Assembly: GCA_037045225.1 (NCBI GenBank)
Contig: JBAOHZ010000009.1
Span: 2,294,001 to 2,358,000, forward strand
Source of the DNA: Nitrospira sp.
GTDB lineage: Bacteria > Nitrospirota > Nitrospiria > Nitrospirales > Nitrospiraceae
Length of the DNA stretch: 64,000 nt
Reading direction: 5' to 3'
Shown here one piece after another: positions 41,867 to 50,899 of the stretch (position 1 is the first letter of the stretch; each line of letters starts with the position of its first letter). Below the pieces are notes generated by a model that did no database searches, was not told the origin of the DNA, and was given only the letters and a program-made list of their open reading frames with translations. A program made the position numbers and the translations under genes.

Positions 41867-43282
41867 ATGATCGACCTCGGTTCCCCGACGTTTTTGGTTG
41901 GCACGGCCATTGGGTTCCTCGTGGGTGTGCTGGTAGCCGGGTGGTGGATCACCGTCCGTGTTCACGCAGGCTTCCATGCCCGATTGCTCGAGAGCGGCGG
42001 GCGTGCGCAGCGGGCTGATGCATTGGCTGCTGCGCTCCAACAGCGCGTAGACGATCAGCAGACAGAGATGGCGCAGTTGCGGGACGCGCTTACAGCGTCT
42101 CAGCAGGATCGGACCAAGGCCGAAACACGGATGGAGGAGGTTGCCCGCAGCCTGGATGATCAGAAGGTATTGTTAGTCCAGGCGAGGCAGGAATTGCACG
42201 AATCGTTCGAGGCCCTGTCTGGTCAGGCGTTGAAGCACAACAATGAAACGTTCCTGGATCTTGCACGCACCTCATTCGCGGCCTTGCAGGCAGAAGCGAA
42301 AGGCGAATTGTCACAGCGGCAGCAAGCCATCGGCGAATTGGTGAAGCCGCTGGAGGAGTCACTGCAGCGATATCAAGCGCAGTTGCAACAGGCTGAACAG
42401 CTTCGGCAGCGCGAATACGGAGGCCTCGATCAGCAGCTGAAATTCATGGCCGAATCGCACCAACGGCTCCAGCAGGAAACCGGTAATTTGGTGAAGGCCC
42501 TGAGGGCCCCGTCCGTGCGGGGGCGATGGGGTGAAATGACTTTGCGTCGCGTGGCGGAACTTGCGGGTATGGTCGCCCATTGCGATTTTGTGGAGCAGGA
42601 TACGGTCGGGTCATTAGAGGGGCTCATCCGTCCGGACATGGTGGTGTATCTTCCCGGCGGTCGACAGATCGTGGTGGATGCCAAGACCGTGCTGGCGGCG
42701 TACCTCGATGCCTATGAGGCGCAGGATGAACAGCAGCGACAGGGACATTTGCTTCGCCATGCCGGCCAGGTACGGACCAGGATGGATGCGCTCAGCCTCA
42801 AAGCCTATTGGACGCAGTTCGGGCAGACGCCGGAATTCGTCGTGCTCTTTTTGCCCGGCGAGCAGTTTCTTGGTGCGGCATTGGAGCAAGATCCCACGCT
42901 GATCGAAGATGGGTTCGCGCAGGGCGTCGTGCTCGCGACGCCGACGACACTCATGGCGCTCTTGCGGGCCGTGGCCTATGGTTGGAAGCAGGAACAATTG
43001 ACCGAGCATGCTGAGCAGGCGGGGCGGCTGGGCAAGGAACTGTATGAGCGGATGGCCGTTCTCGCCGATCACTTGAACGATATCGGGCAGGCCCTGGGGA
43101 AAAGTGTGGGCGCCTATAATAAGGCAGTTGGATCCTTGGAGTCGCGGGTGTTGCCGGCTGCGAGAAAATTCAAAGACCTCGGGATATCATCGGACAAAGA
43201 CATTGCGCTGTTGGAGGCCTCCAGCGTCGAACCAAGGTCGGGGCTGACGTTTGCGGCGGAAGACATAGGGACATTAGGATGA
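41867..43282 (+). CDS. rmuC: DNA recombination protein RmuC
   Basis: 471 residues. A single N-terminal membrane helix (LVGTAIGFLVGVLVAGWWITV), a long coiled-coil with many Gln/Ala (about 45-215), then the RmuC nuclease-like domain: SVRGRWGEMTLRRVAELAGM, LIRPDMVVYLPGGRQIVVDAKT, then EFVVLFLPGEQFLGAAL. RmuC limits recombination at inverted repeats. ATG 41867 has aggggag upstream. It overlaps the next gene by four bases. Confidence 0.9.
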   Translation: MIDLGSPTFLVGTAIGFLVGVLVAGWWITVRVHAGFHARLLESGGRAQRADALAAALQQRVDDQQTEMAQLRDALTASQQDRTKAETRMEEVARSLDDQKVLLVQARQELHESFEALSGQALKHNNETFLDLARTSFAALQAEAKGELSQRQQAIGELVKPLEESLQRYQAQLQQAEQLRQREYGGLDQQLKFMAESHQRLQQETGNLVKALRAPSVRGRWGEMTLRRVAELAGMVAHCDFVEQDTVGSLEGLIRPDMVVYLPGGRQIVVDAKTVLAAYLDAYEAQDEQQRQGHLLRHAGQVRTRMDALSLKAYWTQFGQTPEFVVLFLPGEQFLGAALEQDPTLIEDGFAQGVVLATPTTLMALLRAVAYGWKQEQLTEHAEQAGRLGKELYERMAVLADHLNDIGQALGKSVGAYNKAVGSLESRVLPAARKFKDLGISSDKDIALLEASSVEPRSGLTFAAEDIGTLG

Positions 43283-43707
43283 TGGATCCACAGGCGATGG
43301 TGGAAGAGTTTCACCGCAAGTTCGAGATTGCCATCAGTGACCGGCCGTCCCTTCCGGAAGACGCGACCAGACAACTTCGGGTACGGCTCATTCAGGAAGA
43401 GTTTGAAGAACTGCAGGAGGCCATGGTTGCCCAGGATCTTCCGGGGGTGGCGAAGGAGTTAGCCGATCTGTTGTACGTTGTGTATGGTACCGCCGTGTCG
43501 TATGGCATGGATATGGATCCGGTCTTTCGGGAGGTCCATCGCTCGAACTTAAGTAAAGTCGGGGGCCATAAGCGGGCGGATGGTAAATGGGTGAAACCGT
43601 CGACGTATTCTCCAGCCCAGGTCGCACCGTTGTTGGCTGCCCAGTCGTCTGGAAATTCACTGGACCGGTCGCAGGTAGACGTGAAGATGCAGAAGCCAGA
43701 GCTGTAG
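43279..43707 (+). CDS. MazG-like nucleotide pyrophosphohydrolase
   Basis: 142 residues. The all-alpha NTP-PPase fold shows as VRLIQEEFEELQEAM (EExxE metal site) and GVAKELADLLYVVYGTAVSYGMDMD (the ExxD pair). A loop HRSNLSKVGGHKRADGKWVKPSTY follows, as in MazG-like/HisE-type single-domain proteins. It would hydrolyse non-canonical dNTPs. ATG 43279 overlaps the rmuC stop (ATGA). Confidence 0.82.
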   Translation: MMDPQAMVEEFHRKFEIAISDRPSLPEDATRQLRVRLIQEEFEELQEAMVAQDLPGVAKELADLLYVVYGTAVSYGMDMDPVFREVHRSNLSKVGGHKRADGKWVKPSTYSPAQVAPLLAAQSSGNSLDRSQVDVKMQKPEL

Positions 43708-43708
43708 C

Positions 43709-44218
43709 ATGAAAGAGCTGTATTGTCCGGCGTGCGGCACGCCGTGTGTCAGAGTGACGTCCGGGACGAATCTCGTGGAGAAGACGCTGAACCGGCTGTC
43801 TATCTTCCATGTTCGTTGCCAGCTGTGCGCCACTCGTTTTCAGGCTCGGCGACCAGGGAACCGGCAGACCTCGCAGGAATTCGATCGTCGTGAATACCGA
43901 CGGCTGCAGGTGAACTTTGTGGCATCGCTGATGCTCGACTCGCCGACGGCCGGCGGGGTGATTACCGATATTTCCATGGGCGGCTGTACCTTGCAAGTTG
44001 CCAGTTCCCTTCCGCGGGGCACGTTCGTGAAGTTGGTCGTGCATGCTCCTGCGGGCCTGCCCGATATCAAAGTCGATGCCGCGATGATTTGTTCCATCCA
44101 TCCGCAGTCGATCGGGGTGAAGTTTTTGGAGTTTGCCCTCGATCACAAGCAGCGCATGGGCCAGCTGGTGCTGGAACTTCTTGCGCATCAGCAAGTCCCT
44201 CCCCGCGTCAGTGCCTAA
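43709..44218 (+). CDS. Zinc-ribbon plus PilZ protein
   Basis: 169 residues. An N-terminal ribbon (CPACGTPC ... HVRCQLCATRF, four Cys) is joined to a PilZ domain with FDRREYRRLQV (RxxxR) and DISMGGC (DxSxxG), completed by IGVKFLEF. Third PilZ protein in the window and the only one with a zinc module, suggesting a nucleic-acid- or protein-binding output. It begins one base after the preceding stop. Confidence 0.8.
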   Translation: MKELYCPACGTPCVRVTSGTNLVEKTLNRLSIFHVRCQLCATRFQARRPGNRQTSQEFDRREYRRLQVNFVASLMLDSPTAGGVITDISMGGCTLQVASSLPRGTFVKLVVHAPAGLPDIKVDAAMICSIHPQSIGVKFLEFALDHKQRMGQLVLELLAHQQVPPRVSA

Positions 44219-44301
44219 CCGCAGATCCACGCAGTCTTGTGTCCTTCACGGTATTTCGGCTCATTCCTTTGGCCGGCACGATGGCTCATGAGGGTGCGAG
44301 C

Positions 44302-45159
44302 CTAGGTCGTGCGCCGGACAGCAATCAGCAGATTGTCGAGGAGACGCACGGTTCCAATACGGAGGGCTCCCAGCAGGACAGCCCGACGGGGGACTGTGGA
44401 GAGTGGGGCGAGCGTGGTTGGGTCGCAAACCGCAAGATAGTCCACTGTTGCCAGAGGTTCCGTCGCCACCACGCGAGCCATGTGCCGCTGAATACGGGAG
44501 CCATTCCGCTCTCCGGCACGAATGGCCCCGGCTCCGGCTTGCAGTGCACGGTACAGCACAGGGGCCGCTTGTCGTTCTGAACGCGACAAGTAGATATTGC
44601 GCGAACTAAGTGCCAGCCCGTCGGATTCCCGCACGGTAGGATGAACGATCGGATGGCCTGGCAGGTTGAGATCCTTCACGAGTTGTTGCACCAGGGCGGC
44701 TTGCTGATAGTCTTTTTGTCCGAACCACGTCTTATCGGGCTGCACGAGGGAGAGCAGTTTCGTGACGACCGTTGCGACGCCCTGAAAATGGTGTGGTCGT
44801 GCGTGCCCTTCCCAGCGGCAGGCTATCTCAGGAACGGTCACAACTGTTTGAGCGCCGGCCGGATACATCGTCTTGACCGTGGGGGAGAAAATGACGTCCA
44901 CCCCTTCCTGTCGACAAAGCGCCTGATCGAGGCGCAGCTGGCGTGGATACTTCGTGAGGTCTTCCGACGGGCCGAACTGTGTCGGGTTCACAAAGACGCT
45001 CACCACCACGGCGTCGCAGGCCAGCCGGGCAGCACGAATCAGGGCGCGGTGCCCTTCGTGCAACGCCCCCATCGTCGGTACGAACCCAATGGTGACCCCT
45101 TCGCGATGAAGGCATCGGCTCCAGTCAGCCATCGCCGACGTCGTGCGGATAATCTTCAC
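44302..45159 (-). CDS. panC: Pantothenate synthetase
   Basis: ATP-dependent ligation of pantoate and beta-alanine. PTMGALHEGHRALI contains the HxGH-type nucleotide motif, FVNPTQFGPSEDLTKYPR and WFGQKDYQQAALVQQL follow, and LSSRNIYLS is near the C-terminal region. 285 residues. ATG 45159 overlaps the folK stop by four bases. Confidence 0.96.
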   Translation of the reverse strand: MKIIRTTSAMADWSRCLHREGVTIGFVPTMGALHEGHRALIRAARLACDAVVVSVFVNPTQFGPSEDLTKYPRQLRLDQALCRQEGVDVIFSPTVKTMYPAGAQTVVTVPEIACRWEGHARPHHFQGVATVVTKLLSLVQPDKTWFGQKDYQQAALVQQLVKDLNLPGHPIVHPTVRESDGLALSSRNIYLSRSERQAAPVLYRALQAGAGAIRAGERNGSRIQRHMARVVATEPLATVDYLAVCDPTTLAPLSTVPRRAVLLGALRIGTVRLLDNLLIAVRRTT

Positions 45160-45719
45160 GTCCGCGGCTCGGCTGTTGGTGGCGCGCTGCAGCTCGGCCG
45201 GGATCCGTAGCGAGAGTTGGGCTGGGGATCGAGCAGGCGAACGACCGACGGGTCGGTGAGTTGCGACAGGAGCTCTTGTAGGCTCTGTCCCAGTACCGGG
45301 TGTCGGCGCTCAGGATCGAGCTCCACGAGCGGGGCGAGGACAAATCGTCGTTGATGCAGCCGCGGATGGGGGACCGTCAGGGCTGATTCGCCGAGAATAC
45401 AGTCATCATACAACAGGATGTCGAGATCCAGAGTCCGAGGCCCCTTGCGATTGTCTTGATCACGCCCTAAGGCGCGCTCGATCTCACGGCATATTTCCAA
45501 GAGGCTCTTCGGGGCGATATTGGTTTCGATCTGCACCACACCATTGAGGAACCAGGATGGACCGGGAGCGGCCCCGTCCTCAAGGGGTTCGGTTTCATAG
45601 AGTGATGACACCGCCTCCAGCCGCGAGTGTGGGAGCAGGCCGAGCAGCGTCACGGCCCGGTCACAAAAGTCGATGCGGTTGCCCAGGTTAGAGCCAAAGC
45701 CGATAAATGACGTCGCCAC
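45156..45719 (-). CDS. folK: 2-amino-4-hydroxy-6-hydroxymethyldihydropteridine pyrophosphokinase
   Basis: Transfers pyrophosphate to the pterin in folate synthesis. GFGSNLGNR, SSLYETEPLE, FLNGVVQIET and the signature KGPRTLDLDILLYDD are present, with VPHPRLHQRRFVLAPL. 187 residues including a C-terminal tail (NSRYGSRPSCSAPPTAE) beyond the normal ~160. Upstream partner of panC on the minus strand, translationally coupled. Confidence 0.95.
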   Translation of the reverse strand: MATSFIGFGSNLGNRIDFCDRAVTLLGLLPHSRLEAVSSLYETEPLEDGAAPGPSWFLNGVVQIETNIAPKSLLEICREIERALGRDQDNRKGPRTLDLDILLYDDCILGESALTVPHPRLHQRRFVLAPLVELDPERRHPVLGQSLQELLSQLTDPSVVRLLDPQPNSRYGSRPSCSAPPTAEPRT

Positions 45720-45817
45720 GGAGCCTCGTCAACGAGTGATTGTTGCCTGCCATTCGAGGGCCGACCGACCTGCCGTCCCACGCCCTCTCGATGGACGTCT
45801 GTCGAACGATATCTGGA

Positions 45818-46993
45818 TCAGAACCCGACTTTCTTGATTCGTTCGACTGCTTCTGCCAGTCGTTCCTTTGTGGTGCACACCGTCATGCGAATGTAGCCTT
45901 CGCCAGGCGCACCGAACCCGTTGCCGGGGGTCGTCACGATGCCGGCCTTCTCCAGAAGATGGGCCGTAAATGAGGCGGAGGTGTAGCCTTTCGGCACCGT
46001 CACCCAAATATAAAAGGCGGCAGGCGGCGGGTCGACTTCCAGGCCGAGCTTTTTCAGTCCCGGCACGAGTGTGTCGCGTCGTTCCTGATAAATCTTTCGC
46101 AGGCCATCGGTGACCGAATCGTCCAGCCCGAGCGCGGTGATTCCTGCCGCCTGCACGGCCTCAAACACGCCTGAGTCCAACTGGCTCTTCACGCGGCCGA
46201 GTCCGCCCAACACGTTCTTATTGCCGACGGCGAATCCAATCCGCCAGCCGGTCATGTTGTAGGTTTTGGAGAGGGAGTGGAATTCCACGCCGACGTCCTT
46301 CGCCCCGTCCACTTCGAGAAAACTCGCCGGCCGTTTGCCGTCGTAGTAAATCTCCGAGTAGGCCGCGTCATGACAGACAATCACCTGGTTTTCCTGGGCA
46401 AACTCGACGACGCGTTTGAAGTAGTCCTTACTCATGATGACCGAGGTGGGATTGTTTGGCGAATTCAACCACATCAGTTTCGCTTTTTTCGCCACATCCT
46501 TCGGGATCGCGTTGAGGTCTGGCAGGAACCCGTTGGCCTTTGTCAGTGGCATGATGTGGGAAACGCCGCCGCAAAAGCTTGTTCCGACCGGGTAGACCGG
46601 ATATCCGGGGCTGGGCACCAGGACAATGTCGCCCGGATCGATAAAGGCCAGATGGACGTGGCCGATCCCCTCCTTCGATCCGATTAACGTCAGCACTTCA
46701 TCCGCGGGATTGAGCGACACCGCGAATCGTCGTTTGTACCAATCCGCAACGGCCTGACGAAACGACAACATGCCTTCATAAGAGGGATATTGGTGATGCT
46801 TCGGATTTTTGGCGGCTTGGGCCAGGCTATCGATGATCGGCGTGGGCGTGGGGAGATCAGGATCGCCGATACCAAGGTTGATGATATCGACTCCGCGCGC
46901 CAGTGCCTCTTGCTTCATCTTGTCGATGGCGGCGAACAAATAGGGAGGCAGTGTCTTAATGCGGGTTGCGACTTCAATCGGGAAACCGGCCAT
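45818..46993 (-). CDS. dapL: LL-diaminopimelate aminotransferase
   Basis: 391 residues, PLP class I/II fold. It converts tetrahydrodipicolinate directly to LL-diaminopimelate, bypassing acylated intermediates. NLGIGDPDLPTPTPII, YPSYEGMLSFR, WLNSPNNPTSV, HDAAYSEIYYDG and the PLP lysine in HSLSKTYNMTGWRIGF match DapL closely. It completes the lysine route with dapA, dapB and lysA at 30.8-33.8 kb. The ATG has gaggactcctttg-type complement upstream (aaaggagtcc on its strand). Confidence 0.92.
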   Translation of the reverse strand: MAGFPIEVATRIKTLPPYLFAAIDKMKQEALARGVDIINLGIGDPDLPTPTPIIDSLAQAAKNPKHHQYPSYEGMLSFRQAVADWYKRRFAVSLNPADEVLTLIGSKEGIGHVHLAFIDPGDIVLVPSPGYPVYPVGTSFCGGVSHIMPLTKANGFLPDLNAIPKDVAKKAKLMWLNSPNNPTSVIMSKDYFKRVVEFAQENQVIVCHDAAYSEIYYDGKRPASFLEVDGAKDVGVEFHSLSKTYNMTGWRIGFAVGNKNVLGGLGRVKSQLDSGVFEAVQAAGITALGLDDSVTDGLRKIYQERRDTLVPGLKKLGLEVDPPPAAFYIWVTVPKGYTSASFTAHLLEKAGIVTTPGNGFGAPGEGYIRMTVCTTKERLAEAVERIKKVGF

Positions 46994-47245
46994 GCGTGAG
47001 GACTCCTTTGTTGACCGAAGCGTCGGCGCTCAGTTGGGTGCAATCGGTGGCGGCTGCTTGCCGTCAACCTGGGATCAGTCAAAGCGCTAGGGTACCGCAG
47101 GATCACTCCGGCAATCAACGGAGTGGTGTAGGGGGAGGATGGCGGTTCTGCTTGAGGAGGGGAGCATTTCTGGGCGGGGTTTCGTGAGTCCGGGACGCGT
47201 GAGACCGGTCTGGTTCCCGGAAAGGTTAGACAAATATGAAATCCT

Positions 47246-48430
47246 ATGGTCTCATCCGAGCATATGGATGCTACCAGCCTGTGGCCTGCCGTTGCGGCGC
47301 TCCTGCTCGCCCTGGGCACCGCGAGGCTCCTGCCGGATATACGTCTTCATCGGGTGGCGTCGCCTGCCCGATATGCCTCCATCGATGGGCTTCGGGGTTA
47401 TCTGGCCTTTGCCGTGTTCCTGAGCCATTCGTCCATCTGGTATTTTTATCTGCGTTCCGGCACATGGGATGTCCCTCCGTCAAATTTCTATACGCACCTT
47501 GGGCAAAGCAGTGTGACCCTCTTTTTCATGATCACGGGGTTTCTCTTCTGGTCCAAGCTGCTCGACGGGCGAGTGCAGCCGGTCGATTGGTCACGCCTCT
47601 ACCTTTCCCGAATCTTCCGGTTAGTGCCGTTATATTTCCTGGTGGTAATCGGTGTGGTGAGCATGTCGCTCTATCGCACAGGATTTCGCTTGCAGGAGTC
47701 AATCACCACGTTTGCGCTCCATGTCGCGAGTTGGCTCACCTTTACAATCCCCGGGCTTGTGTCCGTGAATGGTTTTACGGAAACGGTCCCCTTAGCCGGT
47801 GCCGTGTGGTCGTTGCCGTATGAATGGTTGTTCTATGCATTTCTTCCCCTCGGTTCATGGTGGCTCCGTGTTCGGCCGCCTACCCCATGGGTGATATTTA
47901 GCGCAATCGCTCTTGTTATGCTCACGATGGCCATGCCCGACGTTCGCTGGTCTGTGTTGGATGCGTTCGGGGGAGGGATCGCTGCTGCCAGCTTGGCGCG
48001 TGTCGCCGCGATACGTGCGACATTCACTCAGCGAGGCTGGGGCATAGTTGCACTTGCTTGTCTGGGCGCAACGATGTGGATCTTTCCTACCGCCTACACG
48101 TTTCCTGCAGTGGTACTGTTGGCAACGGGGTTCACCATTATTGCCTGCGGGAACTCGATCTTCGGGATTCTCGAATGGCCGGCCTCCGTCGCGTTGAGCG
48201 AAATGGCCTATAGCCTATACCTGCTGCACAGCCTGGTGTTGTTTGCGGCGTATCGATTGGTTCTCGGTGAGCCGGCGGGGACTCTCACAGCTCCTGAACA
48301 TTGGGCGATGGTGCTCTGTCTTGTGCCGATCCTCATCACGTTGTGCTTTGCCACGTTTCGCCTGATTGAGAAACCAGCGATGGCCGCCGTTCCGCGTTGT
48401 CACGCTTGGCTGATGGCTCGCTTCAGCTAG
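47246..48430 (+). CDS. Acyltransferase 3 family membrane protein
   Basis: 394 residues with about ten hydrophobic segments. SIDGLRGYLAFAVFLSHSS includes the family's catalytic-type His, and YLSRIFRLVPLYFLVV and LYLLHSLVLFAAYR are further conserved segments. This family O-acetylates surface polysaccharides, lipids or peptidoglycan. The start is uncertain between ATG 47246 and ATG 47264. The substrate is unknown, though the polysaccharide exporter genes lie 2 kb downstream. Confidence 0.85.
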   Translation: MVSSEHMDATSLWPAVAALLLALGTARLLPDIRLHRVASPARYASIDGLRGYLAFAVFLSHSSIWYFYLRSGTWDVPPSNFYTHLGQSSVTLFFMITGFLFWSKLLDGRVQPVDWSRLYLSRIFRLVPLYFLVVIGVVSMSLYRTGFRLQESITTFALHVASWLTFTIPGLVSVNGFTETVPLAGAVWSLPYEWLFYAFLPLGSWWLRVRPPTPWVIFSAIALVMLTMAMPDVRWSVLDAFGGGIAAASLARVAAIRATFTQRGWGIVALACLGATMWIFPTAYTFPAVVLLATGFTIIACGNSIFGILEWPASVALSEMAYSLYLLHSLVLFAAYRLVLGEPAGTLTAPEHWAMVLCLVPILITLCFATFRLIEKPAMAAVPRCHAWLMARFS

Positions 48431-48598
48431 CGCCCACACCAGAGCCACCCAGATCTCGATAGCAGCAGTTGACAGTGGAGGAGACTCTCCTTACAGTCAG
48501 GAGGCACACGCCCAATCCTGCCGGTGAAAAGTCATCCCACTTTGTCCTGCAGGTCCGGCCTCCTTGTGTCGTAGCTGCTCTATGGTGCCGTCGAGCCG

Positions 48599-48958
48599 AT
48601 GATGAAATCACTCCAGCCTTGCCCCTCCAGTCCGAATTGTGTGTCGACCCAGGCATCCGATCAGGGGCATGTGATTGCCCCCTATCGATACCAGAAAACT
48701 CTGGCGGAGGCCAAAGAGGCGCTCAAAACCGTCGTGGCTAACCTCCCTCGCGCGAACGTCGTTGAAGAGGGCGAGGCCTACCTCCATTATGAATTTACGA
48801 GTCTGCTGCTTCGATTCGTGGACGATGTCGAATTTGTGTTTGATGATGAGACGAAGACGATCCATTTTCGATCGGCTTCCCGAACGGGGTATAGTGACCT
48901 TGGCGTCAATCGGCGTCGCATGGAGGAGATTCGGGCGGTGGTCGACGGCCGATTGTAG
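48599..48958 (+). CDS. DUF1499 family protein
   Basis: 119 residues. CPSSPNCVSTQ at the N-terminus is the DUF1499 hallmark, followed by a beta-alpha domain LHYEFTSLLLRFVDDVEFVFD and HFRSASRTGYSDLGVNRRR. No signal peptide is visible, unlike many relatives. Function unknown. The first of two adjacent ATG codons is used. Confidence 0.8.
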   Translation: MMKSLQPCPSSPNCVSTQASDQGHVIAPYRYQKTLAEAKEALKTVVANLPRANVVEEGEAYLHYEFTSLLLRFVDDVEFVFDDETKTIHFRSASRTGYSDLGVNRRRMEEIRAVVDGRL

Positions 48959-49126
48959 TGAAACATAGGGCAGTGTTGGATCGGAGACCTGAGTTTCCGG
49001 ATTGACGGCAGGGTTGGTGATGGGTACCATCGAGTCTCGGAGTGATTTGGGGTTGAATTGCCCCTCCCAAGCCGTCACTATAGAATGCAATCAAGCCACA
49101 TTGAGTCGGAGCCTGGACCGGTGGAC

Positions 49127-49672
49127 ATGAACATTCGAAATCGTGCTCTCATGAAGCAGCCTTCCCGCCTCGCGTTGATCCTTCTTCTCGGGTTGTTGAG
49201 TGCGTGTGTGTCCGTGCAGGTGGATCCTTTGACCAGCAAGGCCTTTGAGCCTCGACCGGGAAGCGAGGATGTCACGACGTTACAGCGTGAGCCGAACCAT
49301 GGGCATGTGCAGATCGCCCGCATCATTGCGACCAGCGAATATGCGAGTGAGGACACGTTGCGTGATCGAATTCTTGCCCGGGCGAAAGAGTTGGGGGCCG
49401 ATGCTGTTGTCCTGGGAGAAGCGGATGTGCGGCGACTCTCGGATCGTGGCCCGACGTTCCAATCGACCATGGGCACGGCGGTACCGGGGGGCACGACGGG
49501 TAATTCATATCGCGGCGGCTATTGGAATCCGTTTCGAATGGATGCGTGGAGTTTTACGCAGGGAGCCGGCGGCGGGCAGGGCTGGATGCTCCACATGTCA
49601 GGGTTGGCCATTCGATATGTCTCTGCCGACGAACTGCGTGCTGCTCCAAAGCCTGCCTTGCCTGCACCATAG
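49127..49672 (+). CDS. Lipoprotein of unknown function
   Basis: 181 residues from ATG 49127 (or ATG 49151). The signal LALILLLGLLSAC has a good lipobox. The mature part contains a short domain HVQIARIIATSEYASEDTLRDRILARA, then KELGADAVVLGEADVRR, like periplasmic heavy-metal-type or YbjQ/DUF4156-like folds, and a Gly-rich stretch (GGTTGNSYRGGYW). No family is assigned. Confidence 0.65.
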   Translation: MNIRNRALMKQPSRLALILLLGLLSACVSVQVDPLTSKAFEPRPGSEDVTTLQREPNHGHVQIARIIATSEYASEDTLRDRILARAKELGADAVVLGEADVRRLSDRGPTFQSTMGTAVPGGTTGNSYRGGYWNPFRMDAWSFTQGAGGGQGWMLHMSGLAIRYVSADELRAAPKPALPAP

Positions 49673-50041
49673 TCGAACCGTTCCGTCTCGCACGCGCTCA
49701 TTGACAAACCCGCTGTTCCTACACGCGTCGGTCGGCGTGTCCTCACACCACCAGCACCTAAGCAATGAAGGTGCGACTCGTGCTGACCGTGGCAAGCATG
49801 ATCGGTCGTACACCAGTTCCAGGAGCGGCGTCTCCCTCATTCGGCTCGATGCGTTTCGTTGCGCGCAAGGGATCGAATTTCTTGACCGACGCGGAGTAGT
49901 CTGACATAAAAGACAGTGATCTGTAGGAGTTAGCGCCAGTCGACACGCCGTCAAGATGAACCCCTGCGCTGCGGGGAGTGAGCAACCGTCGCTCCGAGGA
50001 GTATCTTGGGGTGAAAGTGACAGGGAGCGATGGAGAGCGCT
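49673..50041. other. Intergenic region before the polysaccharide exporter
   Basis: No gene seen. A promoter candidate is at 49882-49910. A short inverted repeat cccc-tgcgctgc-gggg lies near 49962-49977. Confidence 0.4.
49882..49910 (+). promoter_or_regulatory. Probable sigma-70 promoter for the Wzm/Wzt operon
   Basis: TTGACC (49882-49887) and CATAAA (49905-49910) are separated by 17 bases and sit 130 bases before the permease ATG. Five and four consensus matches respectively. Inferred. Confidence 0.5.
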
Positions 50042-50899
50042 ATGTCTGTGACGAATGTCGAGCAGGGGACTCCGCTGACGTTGCCCCACGTCCGTATTCA
50101 ACCTACCAAGGGCCTCCTGGACTTAGATCTCGCCGCGCTTTGGCACTATCGGGAACTGATTTTTATTCTGGTGTGGCGAGATGTGACGGTGCGATACAAG
50201 CAGACACTGCTGGGAGTGGCGTGGGCCATGTTCCAGCCGGTCGCGACCATGCTCATCTTTACCGCCGTGTTCAGTGTGATGGGAAAGATTCCCTCGGACG
50301 GCTTTCCCTATCCGGTGTTCCTCTATGCTGGCCTGTTGCCATGGTTTTATGTGTCACAGTCGTTGAGCCGAGGGGGGACTAGTTTAGTGGGCGAGGCGCC
50401 GCTCATCAGTAAAGTCTATTTCCCTCGGTTGATCCTGCCCCTTTCGGCGACCATCGCGCCCCTGGTCGATCTGGTGTTGGCCTTTGTCGCGTTCCTGGGC
50501 CTCATGGCCTGGTTTGGAATCGTCCCGACCTGGCGGATTCTGTTCCTGCCGCTCTTCGCCGGTCTGGCCGCCACGATTACGCTGGCTGCCGGCCTGTGGA
50601 TTTCTGCGTTATATGTGAAGTATCGGGATGTCGGACATATTTTGCCGATGTTCATTCAGCTGTGGATGTTTGTGTCGCCCATCCTCTATCCCGTCAGCAA
50701 GGTGCCGGAGTCTTGGCGAACGCTGTATGCGTTGAATCCGGTGGTGAGTGTGATTCAGGGATTCCGGTGGGCGCTCATCCCCGGATTCGAGGTAGACTTT
50801 ACGATGTTTCTGCCGAGTCTGGGTGTGGTGTTCCTTGTGCTCGTCGGCGGCTTGATCTATTTCCGCTCGATGGAACGCACCTTTGCGGATGTGATCTGA
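50042..50899 (+). CDS. ABC-2 type polysaccharide export permease (Wzm/TagG-like)
   Basis: 285 residues with six membrane segments. FILVWRDVTVRYKQTLLGVAWAMFQP is the conserved N-terminal amphipathic segment, FPYPVFLYAGLLPWFY follows, and YRDVGHILPMFIQLWMFVSPILYPV is typical of O-antigen or teichoic acid exporters. ATG 50042 is preceded by gatggagag. It ends one base before its ATPase partner. Confidence 0.9.
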   Translation: MSVTNVEQGTPLTLPHVRIQPTKGLLDLDLAALWHYRELIFILVWRDVTVRYKQTLLGVAWAMFQPVATMLIFTAVFSVMGKIPSDGFPYPVFLYAGLLPWFYVSQSLSRGGTSLVGEAPLISKVYFPRLILPLSATIAPLVDLVLAFVAFLGLMAWFGIVPTWRILFLPLFAGLAATITLAAGLWISALYVKYRDVGHILPMFIQLWMFVSPILYPVSKVPESWRTLYALNPVVSVIQGFRWALIPGFEVDFTMFLPSLGVVFLVLVGGLIYFRSMERTFADVI